From: 2-02-FULL-55-14 sp964534125
GTDB lineage: Bacteria; Bacteroidota; Ignavibacteria; UBA10030
Assembly (NCBI GenBank): GCA_964534125.1
Contig: CAZHOJ010000012.1
Span: 30,625 to 94,624, forward strand
DNA: 64,000 bases
Reading direction: 5' to 3'
The notes under the pieces are model-generated. The model was not told the DNA's origin. It worked only from the letters and a program-made list of their open reading frames with translations, and did not search any database. The translations under genes were made by a program, and so were the position numbers. Shown piece by piece: positions 35,804-43,701 of the stretch (the stretch's first letter is position 1; each line of letters starts with the position of its first letter).

Positions 35804-36227
35804 CGGGTGACTCCTGGATGATATGTTGGGGGGTGAACGACGACGCTCCCCGGGAGGGAGCGACAGCATCCGTACGTCATGAATATACGGGAATTCGGCC
35901 GATCCTGTTGCAGGGACCATGATATGAGATGCGTGCGAAGAACGAAAGATTCGCTTGGAATTGACCGGAAGATTCACCATATTAATGACAGCAGTTAACG
36001 TACACCGTCGTTTATCCTCTTGGATGTCTGACGGGCCGTCAACGGCACGTCAGGCTGGTCTACACATCCCTCTGATAGTCCGGAACAATCCTTCCAAGGT
36101 TGTATAGCCGTCTTTCAGGTAAGCCCGGGTGATGAGCCAGGGTTCAGTGGTTTGCAGGTCTGATGTTCGGCGTACACCTTTCCCGCTGGTCAAGCCGGGA
36201 GCAATACATACACGAAAGGACCGTTCC
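35804..36227. other. Divergent regulatory region and cold-shock leader
   Basis: 424 bases between the M13 gene (leftward) and the cold-shock gene (rightward). Near the M13 start is a hairpin (GCTCCC/GGGGAGC around 35845-35862). The ~150 bases before the cold-shock ATG contain paired segments such as TCCCGCTGG and CAAGCCGGGA, consistent with the long structured 5' leader usual for cspA mRNAs. No gene seen. Confidence 0.45.
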
Positions 36228-36428
36228 ATGGAAAAAGGAACAGTCAAATGGTTCAACGCAGCTAAGGGATTTGGTTTCATCGCACGCTCGACGGGTGAGG
36301 ACGTGTTCGTCCACTTCCGTTCGATCAAGGGTGACGGGTACAAGACCCTGAACGACGGTGACCAGGTTCAGTTCGACGTCGAAGAAGGCCCGAAGGGCCT
36401 TCAGGCTGCGAACGTCAGCGTTATCTAA
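36228..36428 (+). CDS. Cold-shock protein, CspA family
   Basis: 66 residues, the usual length of a single cold-shock domain that binds single-stranded RNA and DNA. RNP1 is KGFGFIAR and RNP2 is DVFVHFRSI; N-terminus MEKGTVKWFNAAKG is canonical. Start chosen at the Met with GAAAGGA upstream, not the longer frame. Monocistronic, with a strong terminator 22 bases after the stop. Confidence 0.97.
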   Translation: MEKGTVKWFNAAKGFGFIARSTGEDVFVHFRSIKGDGYKTLNDGDQVQFDVEEGPKGLQAANVSVI

Positions 36429-36450
36429 CGCTGTCTGCCTGAACGTAATG

Positions 36451-36478
36451 AAACCCCGCCTCTCGGCGGGGTTTTTTT
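36451..36478 (+). terminator. Rho-independent terminator of the cold-shock gene
   Basis: Stem AAACCCCGCC/GGCGGGGTTT with TCTC loop followed by a run of seven T. The T run abuts the stop codon of the convergent RAYT gene at 36477. Confidence 0.93.
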
Positions 36479-37160
36479 ATGTACGGGACGTGCGGATGCA
36501 TCGCGGCGGCCTCCACCGGGAGGGATTGGCACGGATGTACGCGCGGATGTTTTCCAGGGCGGTGTGGTCGCGGATGATGTGCTCGTAGAAGCGGGGTTGC
36601 CACGAGAAGGCGGGGGAATTCTCGGATCGTATACGAACCGTCGCTGCCGCCTTGAACCCCCGTATGATGGATGCCAGATTGTGTGATTGCGGTCCGAAGG
36701 TATTCCCGGCATATGCAATGCCGGCGCGCGGGGGGATGGACGGTATGCCATGCCGTGACGGCATATCATCCGGTGACGGCATGGCATACCGTAGAGACGC
36801 GCCGCGGCGCGTCTCTACGTCGTCGGATGATGCATCATCCGACGACGCACATCCCCCCGTGCGCCGTTCATGTTCCATTGGGGTTATCACAATGATCCCA
36901 TGCAAATGGTCCGGCATGATCACCCATTCATCCAGGTGCACATACGGTCGGATAGCAGGTGTTCGCAACCATTCATCCGCAGCAATGATCCCGGCGGGCG
37001 ACATCACCATCCTGCCGTCAATGACATCACCGAACCACGGCATCCTTCCCTTGGTGCATATGGTGACGAAGTACCATCCCAGCCAACCATAGTTCCAGTG
37101 CTTCAGGCGAACCGTATCGATGCGGTATTTTCCCTGGAATTCTCTCCGTAGCACCTTCAT
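36477..37160 (-). CDS. REP-associated tyrosine transposase (RAYT, Y1_Tnp) with palindromes in its frame
   Basis: 227 residues from ATG 37160, which has a strong AGGAGGGGG site; earlier in-frame Mets lack one. IS200-like Y1 transposase landmarks: YFVTICTKGR, the HUH-type motif MPDHLHGIIVI, SIIRGFKAAATVRIR, and the nucleophile Tyr in WQPRFYEHIIRDHTAL. Between ITPMEHERRTGG and AGIAYAGN lies an extra ~45-residue low-complexity insert (ASSDDASSDDVETRRG and onward) encoded by three consecutive large DNA palindromes (36741-36847). RAYTs normally act on REP hairpins outside their gene. The frame is intact. Confidence 0.9.
   Translation of the reverse strand: MKVLRREFQGKYRIDTVRLKHWNYGWLGWYFVTICTKGRMPWFGDVIDGRMVMSPAGIIAADEWLRTPAIRPYVHLDEWVIMPDHLHGIIVITPMEHERRTGGCASSDDASSDDVETRRGASLRYAMPSPDDMPSRHGIPSIPPRAGIAYAGNTFGPQSHNLASIIRGFKAAATVRIRSENSPAFSWQPRFYEHIIRDHTALENIRAYIRANPSRWRPPRCIRTSRT
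36741..36847. repeat. Three adjacent palindromes (REP-like) inside the RAYT gene
   Basis: First: arms GGTATGCCATGCCGT (36742-36756) and ACGGCATGGCATACC (36776-36790) with a 19-base loop. Second: a perfect 28-bp palindrome at 36791-36818, half-site GTAGAGACGCGCCG. Third: a perfect 28-bp palindrome at 36819-36846, half-site GTCGTCGGATGATG. They abut with no spacer. The second resembles REP hairpins I know from other genomes. Confidence 0.9.
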
Positions 37161-37319
37161 CCGCCCCCTCCTGCTGATCATCTCTCCACAATACCCATCA
37201 TGACCGTCCGGCACAAGACATCGTCACCACCTCAGTATATCCCCGATCGTCTGTTGACTCCCAATCGCCGGGAGAGTACGTTATACGTACGCTCTTTCCC
37301 CTTTTGCAGGGTGATCATC

Positions 37320-38729
37320 ATGACGACGAAACGCTTTTTCCTCCTCCCTCTCCTCCTCCTTCTGGCTGCCGGCTGCGAAGAGACGGTCAATGAAACGACG
37401 ATCGAAGCTTACCCGGACCCGATCTACACCCAGCCTGTCGCGATCGACACGGCGGTGCTCAAGGCCAGGCGCGATGAGCTGATGAGCGGCCTTCCGGCCG
37501 GCACGATGGTGTTCATCACCACGAACGAGCTCCCCATCCGCAACTACGACGTCACATACGACTTCCGCCCGTCATCGACGTTCTACTACCTGACGGGATT
37601 CAGCGAGCCGAACTGCGTTGCGGTGATCCGCCATAGCGCAACCACGCCCGGGGAGAGCGAACTGGTGATGTTCGTCGAAGAGCGGACCGCGGGGGAGATC
37701 CAATGGCTGGGGTCTGTTCATGGGATCCAGGGAGCAATAACGACATTCGGTGCGGATTCTGCGTACGATGTCGACGCATGGACGCAGGTCGTGCTGTCAT
37801 ACATTCAGTCCGGCAGCGTCGCGGAGATCTACGCCAATTTCGAGGAGAACGACGCTGTCAACGACGCCTTCGCCGGCATCATGGTCGTCAACATGCCTGT
37901 TTTCAGCGTCCGGGCTCTCGTTGACGAGCAGCGATTCATCAAATCTGCGGGCGAGATCGAGAATATCCGCCGCGCCGTGAACATTTCCGTCCAGGCTTTT
38001 TCAGAAGCCATCGTCCGCATCAAGCCGGGGCGTTTCGAGTACGAGACGGAGGCCGTGTTCGACCTTATCTTCCGGCTGAACGGGTGCACTGGCACGGCAT
38101 TCCCCAGCATCGTCGCCTCAGGACCGAACATCACGACGCTCCACTACGACGCGAACACGCGGCAGATGGCGAGCGGTGACCTTGTGATGATCGACATCGG
38201 GGCGGAGTATGGATACTACGCAGCGGACGTGACGCGGACGCTCCCGGTGAACGGGACGTTCACGCACGAGCAGGCCGTGGTGTATGACATCGTGAAGAAG
38301 GCGTACGACGCCGTGGTGGCGGCAGCAGGGCCGGGCGTGTCGTATGGCGCCGTGTTTGCACTGCAGCGGGACATCATCATCGACGAGATGCTGGCGGCGG
38401 GGATCATCAGCGGCACCAGGGAGATGATCATCGAAAGCAATGGCTACCGGCAGTACATTCTGGCAGGCCTCGGACATTCCGTAGGTTTGGATGTCCATGA
38501 CCCATGGCCGAGAGAGTCTGACAATAACCGGTACTTCCGCGCGGGAATGGTCTTTGCACTGGAGCCGCACATCTACCTGAACTGGAACGACGTCACCGTT
38601 GCGCCCGCCTACCGCGGCGTGTGCGCCCGGATCGAGGACGACCTGCTCATCACGCAGACAGGTGCCGAGGTCCTGAGCGCCACCCTCCCCTCCGACCGTG
38701 CAACGCTGGAAGCGATGATGCGCTGGTAG
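37320..38729 (+). CDS. M24B aminopeptidase P-type lipoprotein
   Basis: 469 residues from ATG 37320 (AGGGTGA upstream). Signal with lipobox LLLAAG-Cys. The N-terminal creatinase-like domain starts near PAGTMVFITTNELPIRN. The pita-bread catalytic domain shows all five metal ligands: Asp in VMIDIGAEYG, Asp in ADVTRTLPVNG, His in GLGHSVGLDVHD, Glu in ALEPHIYLNW and Glu in RIEDDLLI. Cleaves X-Pro bonds at peptide N-termini; anchored outside the cytoplasm here, whereas classic PepP is cytosolic. Confidence 0.94.
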   Translation: MTTKRFFLLPLLLLLAAGCEETVNETTIEAYPDPIYTQPVAIDTAVLKARRDELMSGLPAGTMVFITTNELPIRNYDVTYDFRPSSTFYYLTGFSEPNCVAVIRHSATTPGESELVMFVEERTAGEIQWLGSVHGIQGAITTFGADSAYDVDAWTQVVLSYIQSGSVAEIYANFEENDAVNDAFAGIMVVNMPVFSVRALVDEQRFIKSAGEIENIRRAVNISVQAFSEAIVRIKPGRFEYETEAVFDLIFRLNGCTGTAFPSIVASGPNITTLHYDANTRQMASGDLVMIDIGAEYGYYAADVTRTLPVNGTFTHEQAVVYDIVKKAYDAVVAAAGPGVSYGAVFALQRDIIIDEMLAAGIISGTREMIIESNGYRQYILAGLGHSVGLDVHDPWPRESDNNRYFRAGMVFALEPHIYLNWNDVTVAPAYRGVCARIEDDLLITQTGAEVLSATLPSDRATLEAMMRW

Positions 38730-38792
38730 CTATTTCAGACATCCTCGAGGCACGGGATATTTCGCCGCAGAGAACGCGGAACGAGAGGTAGG

Positions 38793-40208
38793 TTACCGGT
38801 CTGTCCTCGTGCCTGCCACGAGTTGGGAAGGGGGTCTCTTCAGCGGGTGGGCCTCGGTGTTGAAGACGACCGCATCAAGGTCGAGCGTGCCTTCGGGGCC
38901 GAGAAGCAGATACAGGTATTTGAGGGTCTCCGCCAGGAAGTAGCTCTCCATGTTGTCCGCCTGCTCTTTCGTACGCACGTCCTTCAGATGTGCATACCCG
39001 CCCTCCACACGGCAATACTTCACCAGATCGTTGAAGATCGTCTGTCCCATCTCTTTGTACCGCTCTTTCCCTGTCAACACGTACAGAGAATACGCAGACT
39101 CAACGAGCTCCGGCCGCAGAGGGTATCCGGGGTAGACCACGGTGTCGGCAACGTAGTCGTACTTCTCCGGCTCGATACCGAACTTCGTCCACATGCCGAA
39201 CGCTGACTCCTGGAGCTTCTCAGCGCGCTCGATGTCGCCGCCGAGAGCCAGCACGGCCGGGAAGAACGCATCCAACGCCCCGAACCGGGTGAAGGTCCGC
39301 TCGCCGCTCAGCATGTCCGCATGCCCATACCATAACGATCCGCCGACCGTATCCGGAAGGTGCCTGTTGACAGCGCGCATGCTCTCGTCGAACATCAGAC
39401 GGCAATCCTCGTCACCGAACAGGAGCCATCCTTTCAGGAGATACTCGTAGTACGAATCGATCGCGCCGCTGACATGGCTGTCCGGCACGAGCCACTTCCC
39501 CGTCTCTACATCGATCCATGTGCCGACAAGCCCGATGGATGATCGGTGTTGGTACAGGGCGGCGAGGGCCTTTTTCGCCGCATCGTAGTAGGACGGATCA
39601 CCCGTATGGCGGCTCAGGGTGCCGAACTCGAGCAGAAGTGTTCCGATCTCCGCCGGATTGCTCATCGAGGTGGGCTTTCCTTCGGGAAATCCACCCGGCG
39701 GGACGACAGCGGGGATCTTTCCGGTCCGAAGGTTGACATACCGGTACGGCATTCCGGTGGGCGAGGCAAAGACGGGCATGAGCCGGTCTCCCAGGTCACG
39801 GGCCAATGCCAGCACTGCGGTATCGCCGCTCATTTCGTACATCGACAGAAGGCCGCCGAGCAGCCTGATCGACACTTCGAAGACCTGCACATCGATGTCG
39901 TGGTCGAATGTCAGGCTATCCAGCACCAGTTGCTTCGCTTCAGCCGCCTCCACATCCAGTCCCATCAGGACCATGGTGTCGTACGCATCCACCGGGGTCA
40001 TACAGAGCGATATGCCGTACCAGTCCCGCGCCGTCATGCTGATCGGCCGCAGCGCATCATGACCCCATGCAGACTGCTTATATCCGTTCCAGGCATGGAG
40101 GAATTCCGCCCTGACGTTGTCGCCGGGAACATACGGCGGCGAACAAGAAAAAGAGGCAGGAAGCACGAGACAGACTGAAAGGAGCGTGAGGATCCGTGCA
40201 GGATTCAT
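38793..40208 (-). CDS. GH47 (class I alpha-mannosidase family) lipoprotein
   Basis: 471 residues from ATG 40208 (a GTG three codons earlier is possible). Signal with lipobox PASFS-Cys. The (alpha/alpha)7 barrel is recognised by VDAYDTMVLMGL, DVQVFEVSIRLLGGLLS, GGFPEGKPTSMSNPAEIG, YPLRPELVESAYSLY, NMESYFLAETLKYLYLL and the C-terminal FNTEAHP, whose Thr binds the essential calcium. GH47 trims alpha-1,2-mannose in the eukaryotic ER and Golgi and is uncommon in bacteria. A secreted bacterial form could degrade mannan or host N-glycans. Divergent from deoC. Confidence 0.9.
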   Translation of the reverse strand: MNPARILTLLSVCLVLPASFSCSPPYVPGDNVRAEFLHAWNGYKQSAWGHDALRPISMTARDWYGISLCMTPVDAYDTMVLMGLDVEAAEAKQLVLDSLTFDHDIDVQVFEVSIRLLGGLLSMYEMSGDTAVLALARDLGDRLMPVFASPTGMPYRYVNLRTGKIPAVVPPGGFPEGKPTSMSNPAEIGTLLLEFGTLSRHTGDPSYYDAAKKALAALYQHRSSIGLVGTWIDVETGKWLVPDSHVSGAIDSYYEYLLKGWLLFGDEDCRLMFDESMRAVNRHLPDTVGGSLWYGHADMLSGERTFTRFGALDAFFPAVLALGGDIERAEKLQESAFGMWTKFGIEPEKYDYVADTVVYPGYPLRPELVESAYSLYVLTGKERYKEMGQTIFNDLVKYCRVEGGYAHLKDVRTKEQADNMESYFLAETLKYLYLLLGPEGTLDLDAVVFNTEAHPLKRPPSQLVAGTRTDR

Positions 40209-40320
40209 TGTCGTCACCGGGAGTGGACTTGTCAGGACACAGGATACGGGTATTCACCTTCGGATGACAGAAGCAGTTGCATGTTGCATATGCTCACTCC
40301 AACCGCTACTTTTTTCGGTC

Positions 40321-41238
40321 ATGGCACCGGACCAGCAACCCTACCATCTCGCATATCCTTCCCCCCCCGTCGACCAGGTCGGCGCCGAGGAGCGGGCCGC
40401 CCGTCTGACAACGAGAAGCCTGAAAAAAGGCTCAAAGGTCACCGGCCTGAAGCTGGCACTCAGCATGATCGACCTGACGACGCTCGAAGGAAGCGATTCT
40501 CCGGGCAAGGTCCGCCAGCTATGCCGTAAAGCCCTCCATCTGCATGATACCCTCCCCGGCCTCCCGCACGTGGCCGCCATCTGCGTCTATCCGACGATGA
40601 TCGGCGTGGCGCAGCAGGAACTGAAAGGGACCGGCATCAGGCTTGCCTCGGTGGCGACGGCCTTCCCGAGCGGACAGAGCTCGAAAGAGACGAAGATGGA
40701 GGAGATCAGGTACGCCCTCGGCGAAGGGGCAGACGAGATAGATATGGTCATCTCGCGCGGCGCATTCCTCCGGGGGGACCTCCAGTATGTGTACGACGAG
40801 ATCGCCGAGGCGAAATCCATCTGCGGGAACAAGGCGCACCTGAAGGTCATCCTCGAGACGGGGGAACTTCAGACGTACGACAGGGTGCGACGCGCCAGCG
40901 ATCTTGCACTCGCCGCCGGCGGAGATTTCATCAAGACCTCGACCGGAAAGGTCTCTCCGGCCGCGACGCTTCCGGTGACGCTGGTGATGCTCGAGGCCAT
41001 ACGCGATTTCCATCGCCGGACGGGCCAGAAGCGCGGCATGAAACCGGCCGGCGGCATCCGCACGGCGAAGCAAGCGCTGCAGTATCTCGTCATGCTCCAG
41101 GAGACGCTGGGCAGGGAATGGATGACGCCGGACCTGTTCCGCTTCGGAGCAAGCTCTCTCGCCAACGACATCCTGATGCAGCTGGCAACGCAGGAATCCG
41201 GTGTCTATCAATCGATCGATTATTTCTCGCAGGCATAG
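40321..41238 (+). CDS. deoC: Deoxyribose-phosphate aldolase
   Basis: 305 residues from ATG 40321; the longer frame from 40117 runs through the divergent GH47 5' region and is rejected. Class I aldolase: Schiff-base Lys region GGDFIKTSTGKVSPAAT, DEIDMVISRGAFL, LKVILETGEL and KPAGGIRTAKQA. Splits 2-deoxyribose 5-phosphate into glyceraldehyde 3-phosphate and acetaldehyde. The longer eukaryote-like form (~300 residues rather than ~220). Its operon partner genes are two aldehyde dehydrogenase-fold proteins, which would remove the acetaldehyde. Confidence 0.95.
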   Translation: MAPDQQPYHLAYPSPPVDQVGAEERAARLTTRSLKKGSKVTGLKLALSMIDLTTLEGSDSPGKVRQLCRKALHLHDTLPGLPHVAAICVYPTMIGVAQQELKGTGIRLASVATAFPSGQSSKETKMEEIRYALGEGADEIDMVISRGAFLRGDLQYVYDEIAEAKSICGNKAHLKVILETGELQTYDRVRRASDLALAAGGDFIKTSTGKVSPAATLPVTLVMLEAIRDFHRRTGQKRGMKPAGGIRTAKQALQYLVMLQETLGREWMTPDLFRFGASSLANDILMQLATQESGVYQSIDYFSQA

Positions 41239-41241
41239 AAC

Positions 41242-42708
41242 GTGACCGACCAGACAACGACCCCTCCCCTCGACTGGACGTACGACCGGGCGCCGGAATC
41301 GACAGACCCGCGCATCAAGGAGACGTACGACCTGTTCATCAATAATTCGTTCACGCGTGCGACGGAGGGCGAGTACCGGACGCTCATAAATCCGGCGACC
41401 GGGAAGCCCCTTTGCCGCGTGGCGGAGGCCGGTGCGGCGGATGTCGACAAGGCGGTGAAAGCGGCGCGGAAAGCCCACGACAGCGTGTGGACGAAGATCC
41501 CGGCCCGTGACCGCAGCAAATACATCTTCCGCATCGCCCGGCTGATGCAGGAGCGGGCCCGGGAACTTGCGGTTGCCGAAACGGTCAACGGCGGCAAACC
41601 GATCCGCGAAAGCCGGGATATCGACATCCCTCTTTCCGTGGCGTACTTCTTCTATTATGCCGGTTGGGCAGACAAACTGCAGTACGCTTTCCCCGGCTCC
41701 GTTGGCCGCCCGGTCGGCGTCTGCGGGCAGATCATCCCATGGAACTTTCCGCTCCTGATGGCCGCGTGGAAGATCGCCCCGGCGCTCGCCGCCGGCAACA
41801 CGGTGGTCCTGAAACCCGCCGAGACCACGCCGGTGACGGCGCTGAAGCTGGCGGAGATCATCCGGGATGCGGACCTCCCCCCCGGCGTCGTGAACATCAT
41901 ACCGGGAGGGCGTGCGGCAGGACAAAAGCTGGTCGAGCATCCGGGCATCAACAAGGTGGCGTTCACCGGCTCGACAGCCGCGGGCAAGTGGATCATGAAC
42001 GCCATTGCGGCGACCGATAAAACGTACACGCTCGAGCTTGGCGGCAAAGCGGCGAACATCATCTTCGAGGACGCCGACATCGACCAGGCGGTCGAGGGCA
42101 TCATCAACGCCATCTTCTTCAACCAGGGGCACGTCTGCTGTGCAGGGTCACGGCTGCTGGTGCAGGAAGGGATCGCGCAGGAGGTCCTCGACAAGCTGAA
42201 GGACCGCATCGGCACGCTCATCCTCGGCGATCCGCTCGACAAGAACACGGACGTCGGCGCGGTCAACTCGGGGGAGCAGCTGTCGCGGATCCATGCCTAC
42301 CTGAAGATCGGAGCTGAGGAAGGCGCCGAGATGTGGCAGCCCGACATGCCCGTACCCGCCGAGGGGTTCTGGTGCCGGCCGACGCTGTTCACGAACGTCT
42401 CACAGTCCCATCGGATCTCGCAGGAAGAGATCTTCGGCCCTGTGCTCACCATCCAGACCTTCCGCACCGAGAGCGAGGCCATCGAGAAGGCCAACAACAC
42501 GGCATACGGGCTGAGCGCCGGCGTGTGGACAGACAAGGGAGCGAAGGTCTTCAAGATCACGAAGCAGATGCGGGCTGGCGTTATCTGGGCCAATACGTTC
42601 AATAAGTTCGACCCGACCTCCCCGTTCGGTGGCTACAAAGAGAGCGGCATGGGACGCGAAGGAGGCTGGCACGGGCTTCTTCCTTATGTCCGGACGGAGG
42701 TCCTATGA
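41242..42708 (+). CDS. NAD-dependent aldehyde dehydrogenase
   Basis: 488 residues, GTG start 3 bases after deoC. Full ALDH fold: PWNFPLLMAAWKIAPAL, FTGSTAAGKWIM, general-base LELGGKAANII, catalytic Cys in GHVCCAGSR and PFGGYKESGMGREGG. Likely oxidises acetaldehyde from the DeoC reaction to acetate, by context. Its stop overlaps the start of the short ALDH gene by four bases. Confidence 0.93.
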   Translation: MTDQTTTPPLDWTYDRAPESTDPRIKETYDLFINNSFTRATEGEYRTLINPATGKPLCRVAEAGAADVDKAVKAARKAHDSVWTKIPARDRSKYIFRIARLMQERARELAVAETVNGGKPIRESRDIDIPLSVAYFFYYAGWADKLQYAFPGSVGRPVGVCGQIIPWNFPLLMAAWKIAPALAAGNTVVLKPAETTPVTALKLAEIIRDADLPPGVVNIIPGGRAAGQKLVEHPGINKVAFTGSTAAGKWIMNAIAATDKTYTLELGGKAANIIFEDADIDQAVEGIINAIFFNQGHVCCAGSRLLVQEGIAQEVLDKLKDRIGTLILGDPLDKNTDVGAVNSGEQLSRIHAYLKIGAEEGAEMWQPDMPVPAEGFWCRPTLFTNVSQSHRISQEEIFGPVLTIQTFRTESEAIEKANNTAYGLSAGVWTDKGAKVFKITKQMRAGVIWANTFNKFDPTSPFGGYKESGMGREGGWHGLLPYVRTEVL

Positions 42709-43568
42709 GCGCGCGCATCTCGGTCCTCAAGACCTACAAGCTGTACATCAACGGCGAATTTCCGCGCAGCGAGTCGGGACGCAGCTTTGAGCTGTCGAAT
42801 GCGCGGGGCAAGGTCATCGCGAACGTCTGCCAGGCATCGAGGAAGGACTTCCGGAATGCCGTGGTGGCGGCCCGCGGGGCGCAGGCGAAGTGGGGGGGCC
42901 GGTCGGGATACAACCGCGGTCAGATCTTCTACCGGCTTGCGGAGCATGTCGAGGGACGCCGCGCACAGTTCATCGAGGAGCTTCGGCGCGAAGGGATGAA
43001 GCCGAAACAGGCAGACATCGAGATCGACCACACCATCGACCGGCTGGTGTACATGGCGGGCTGGTCCGACAAGTACCAACAGCTCTTCAGCACCGTCAAT
43101 CCGGTCGCCTCCTCGCACTACGTGTTCTCTGTCCCCGAGCCGACGGGGGTCGTGTCGGTCCTGCAGGGACCGGACCAGGGTCTTCTGTCGCTCGTCTCCC
43201 TCATCAGTCCCGTCATCGTCGGCGGGAACACTGTCGTCATTCTTGCCGACGACAAGCATCCCCTCAGCGCCATCACCTTCTCAGAGGTGCTCGCAGCAGG
43301 GGACGTGCCTCCGGGTGTCGTGAACATCCTGACAGGGTATCGCTCGGAGCTCGTCGTCCATATGGCGAGCCACATGGACGTGAACGCCATCATCTATGCG
43401 GGAAGCGATGCGGAGGAGAAGAAGCTCGTGCAGGCGGAAGGATCGAGGAACCTGAAGCGGGTGTTCTTCGCGCCCGCTGCTCCTCCCGAGGGGAAGCATT
43501 GGGAAGACCCGCGCCTGATCCTGAACACGCAGGAGATCAAGACGACGTGGCACCCTGTGGGAATGTAG
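42705..43568 (+). CDS. Truncated ALDH-fold protein lacking the catalytic domain
   Basis: 287 residues covering only the NAD-binding half of an ALDH: YKLYINGEFPRSESGRSFEL, VSVLQGPDQGLLSLVSL in place of the usual PWNFP segment, VGGNTVVILADDKHPLSAI and PPGVVNILTG. The glycine-rich cofactor region reads NAIIYAGSDAEEKK, and the protein ends before any catalytic Cys. It starts by ATGA overlap with the full ALDH, is in frame and not decayed, so it is probably a regulatory or structural partner rather than a pseudogene. Confidence 0.88.
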   Translation: MSARISVLKTYKLYINGEFPRSESGRSFELSNARGKVIANVCQASRKDFRNAVVAARGAQAKWGGRSGYNRGQIFYRLAEHVEGRRAQFIEELRREGMKPKQADIEIDHTIDRLVYMAGWSDKYQQLFSTVNPVASSHYVFSVPEPTGVVSVLQGPDQGLLSLVSLISPVIVGGNTVVILADDKHPLSAITFSEVLAAGDVPPGVVNILTGYRSELVVHMASHMDVNAIIYAGSDAEEKKLVQAEGSRNLKRVFFAPAAPPEGKHWEDPRLILNTQEIKTTWHPVGM

Positions 43569-43597
43569 GAGACGAAATTCTGTAGATCACGAAGAGA

Positions 43598-43691
43598 CAA
43601 GATACAAGAGACAAGGAAGGACCAAGAGACAACTCGAAGGACCAAATATTTTGGTCTTTGCTCTTGGTCCTTTGTATTTCCTTGTATCTTG
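43598..43691. repeat. Long imperfect hairpin between convergent genes
   Basis: Arms CAAGATACAAG...AAGGACCAAGAG on the left and CTCTTGGTCCTTTG...CTTGTATCTTG on the right, meeting at AAATATTT, form a ~94-base inverted repeat. It is built of iterated GACAAG/GGACCAA words like the other intergenic repeats. By position it can terminate both the deoC operon and the S9 peptidase gene. Confidence 0.7.
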
Positions 43692-43701
43692 AGGTCCTAC
43701 G

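Noticed and set aside
36477..37160. RAYT as broken by insertion
   Set aside because: The palindromes keep the frame, and both catalytic motifs remain.
40117..40320. N-terminal extension of deoC
   Set aside because: It overlaps the divergent GH47 5' end and has no similarity to aldolases.
42705..43568. Short ALDH as a pseudogene
   Set aside because: Frame intact, ATGA-coupled, and no trace of the missing half follows.
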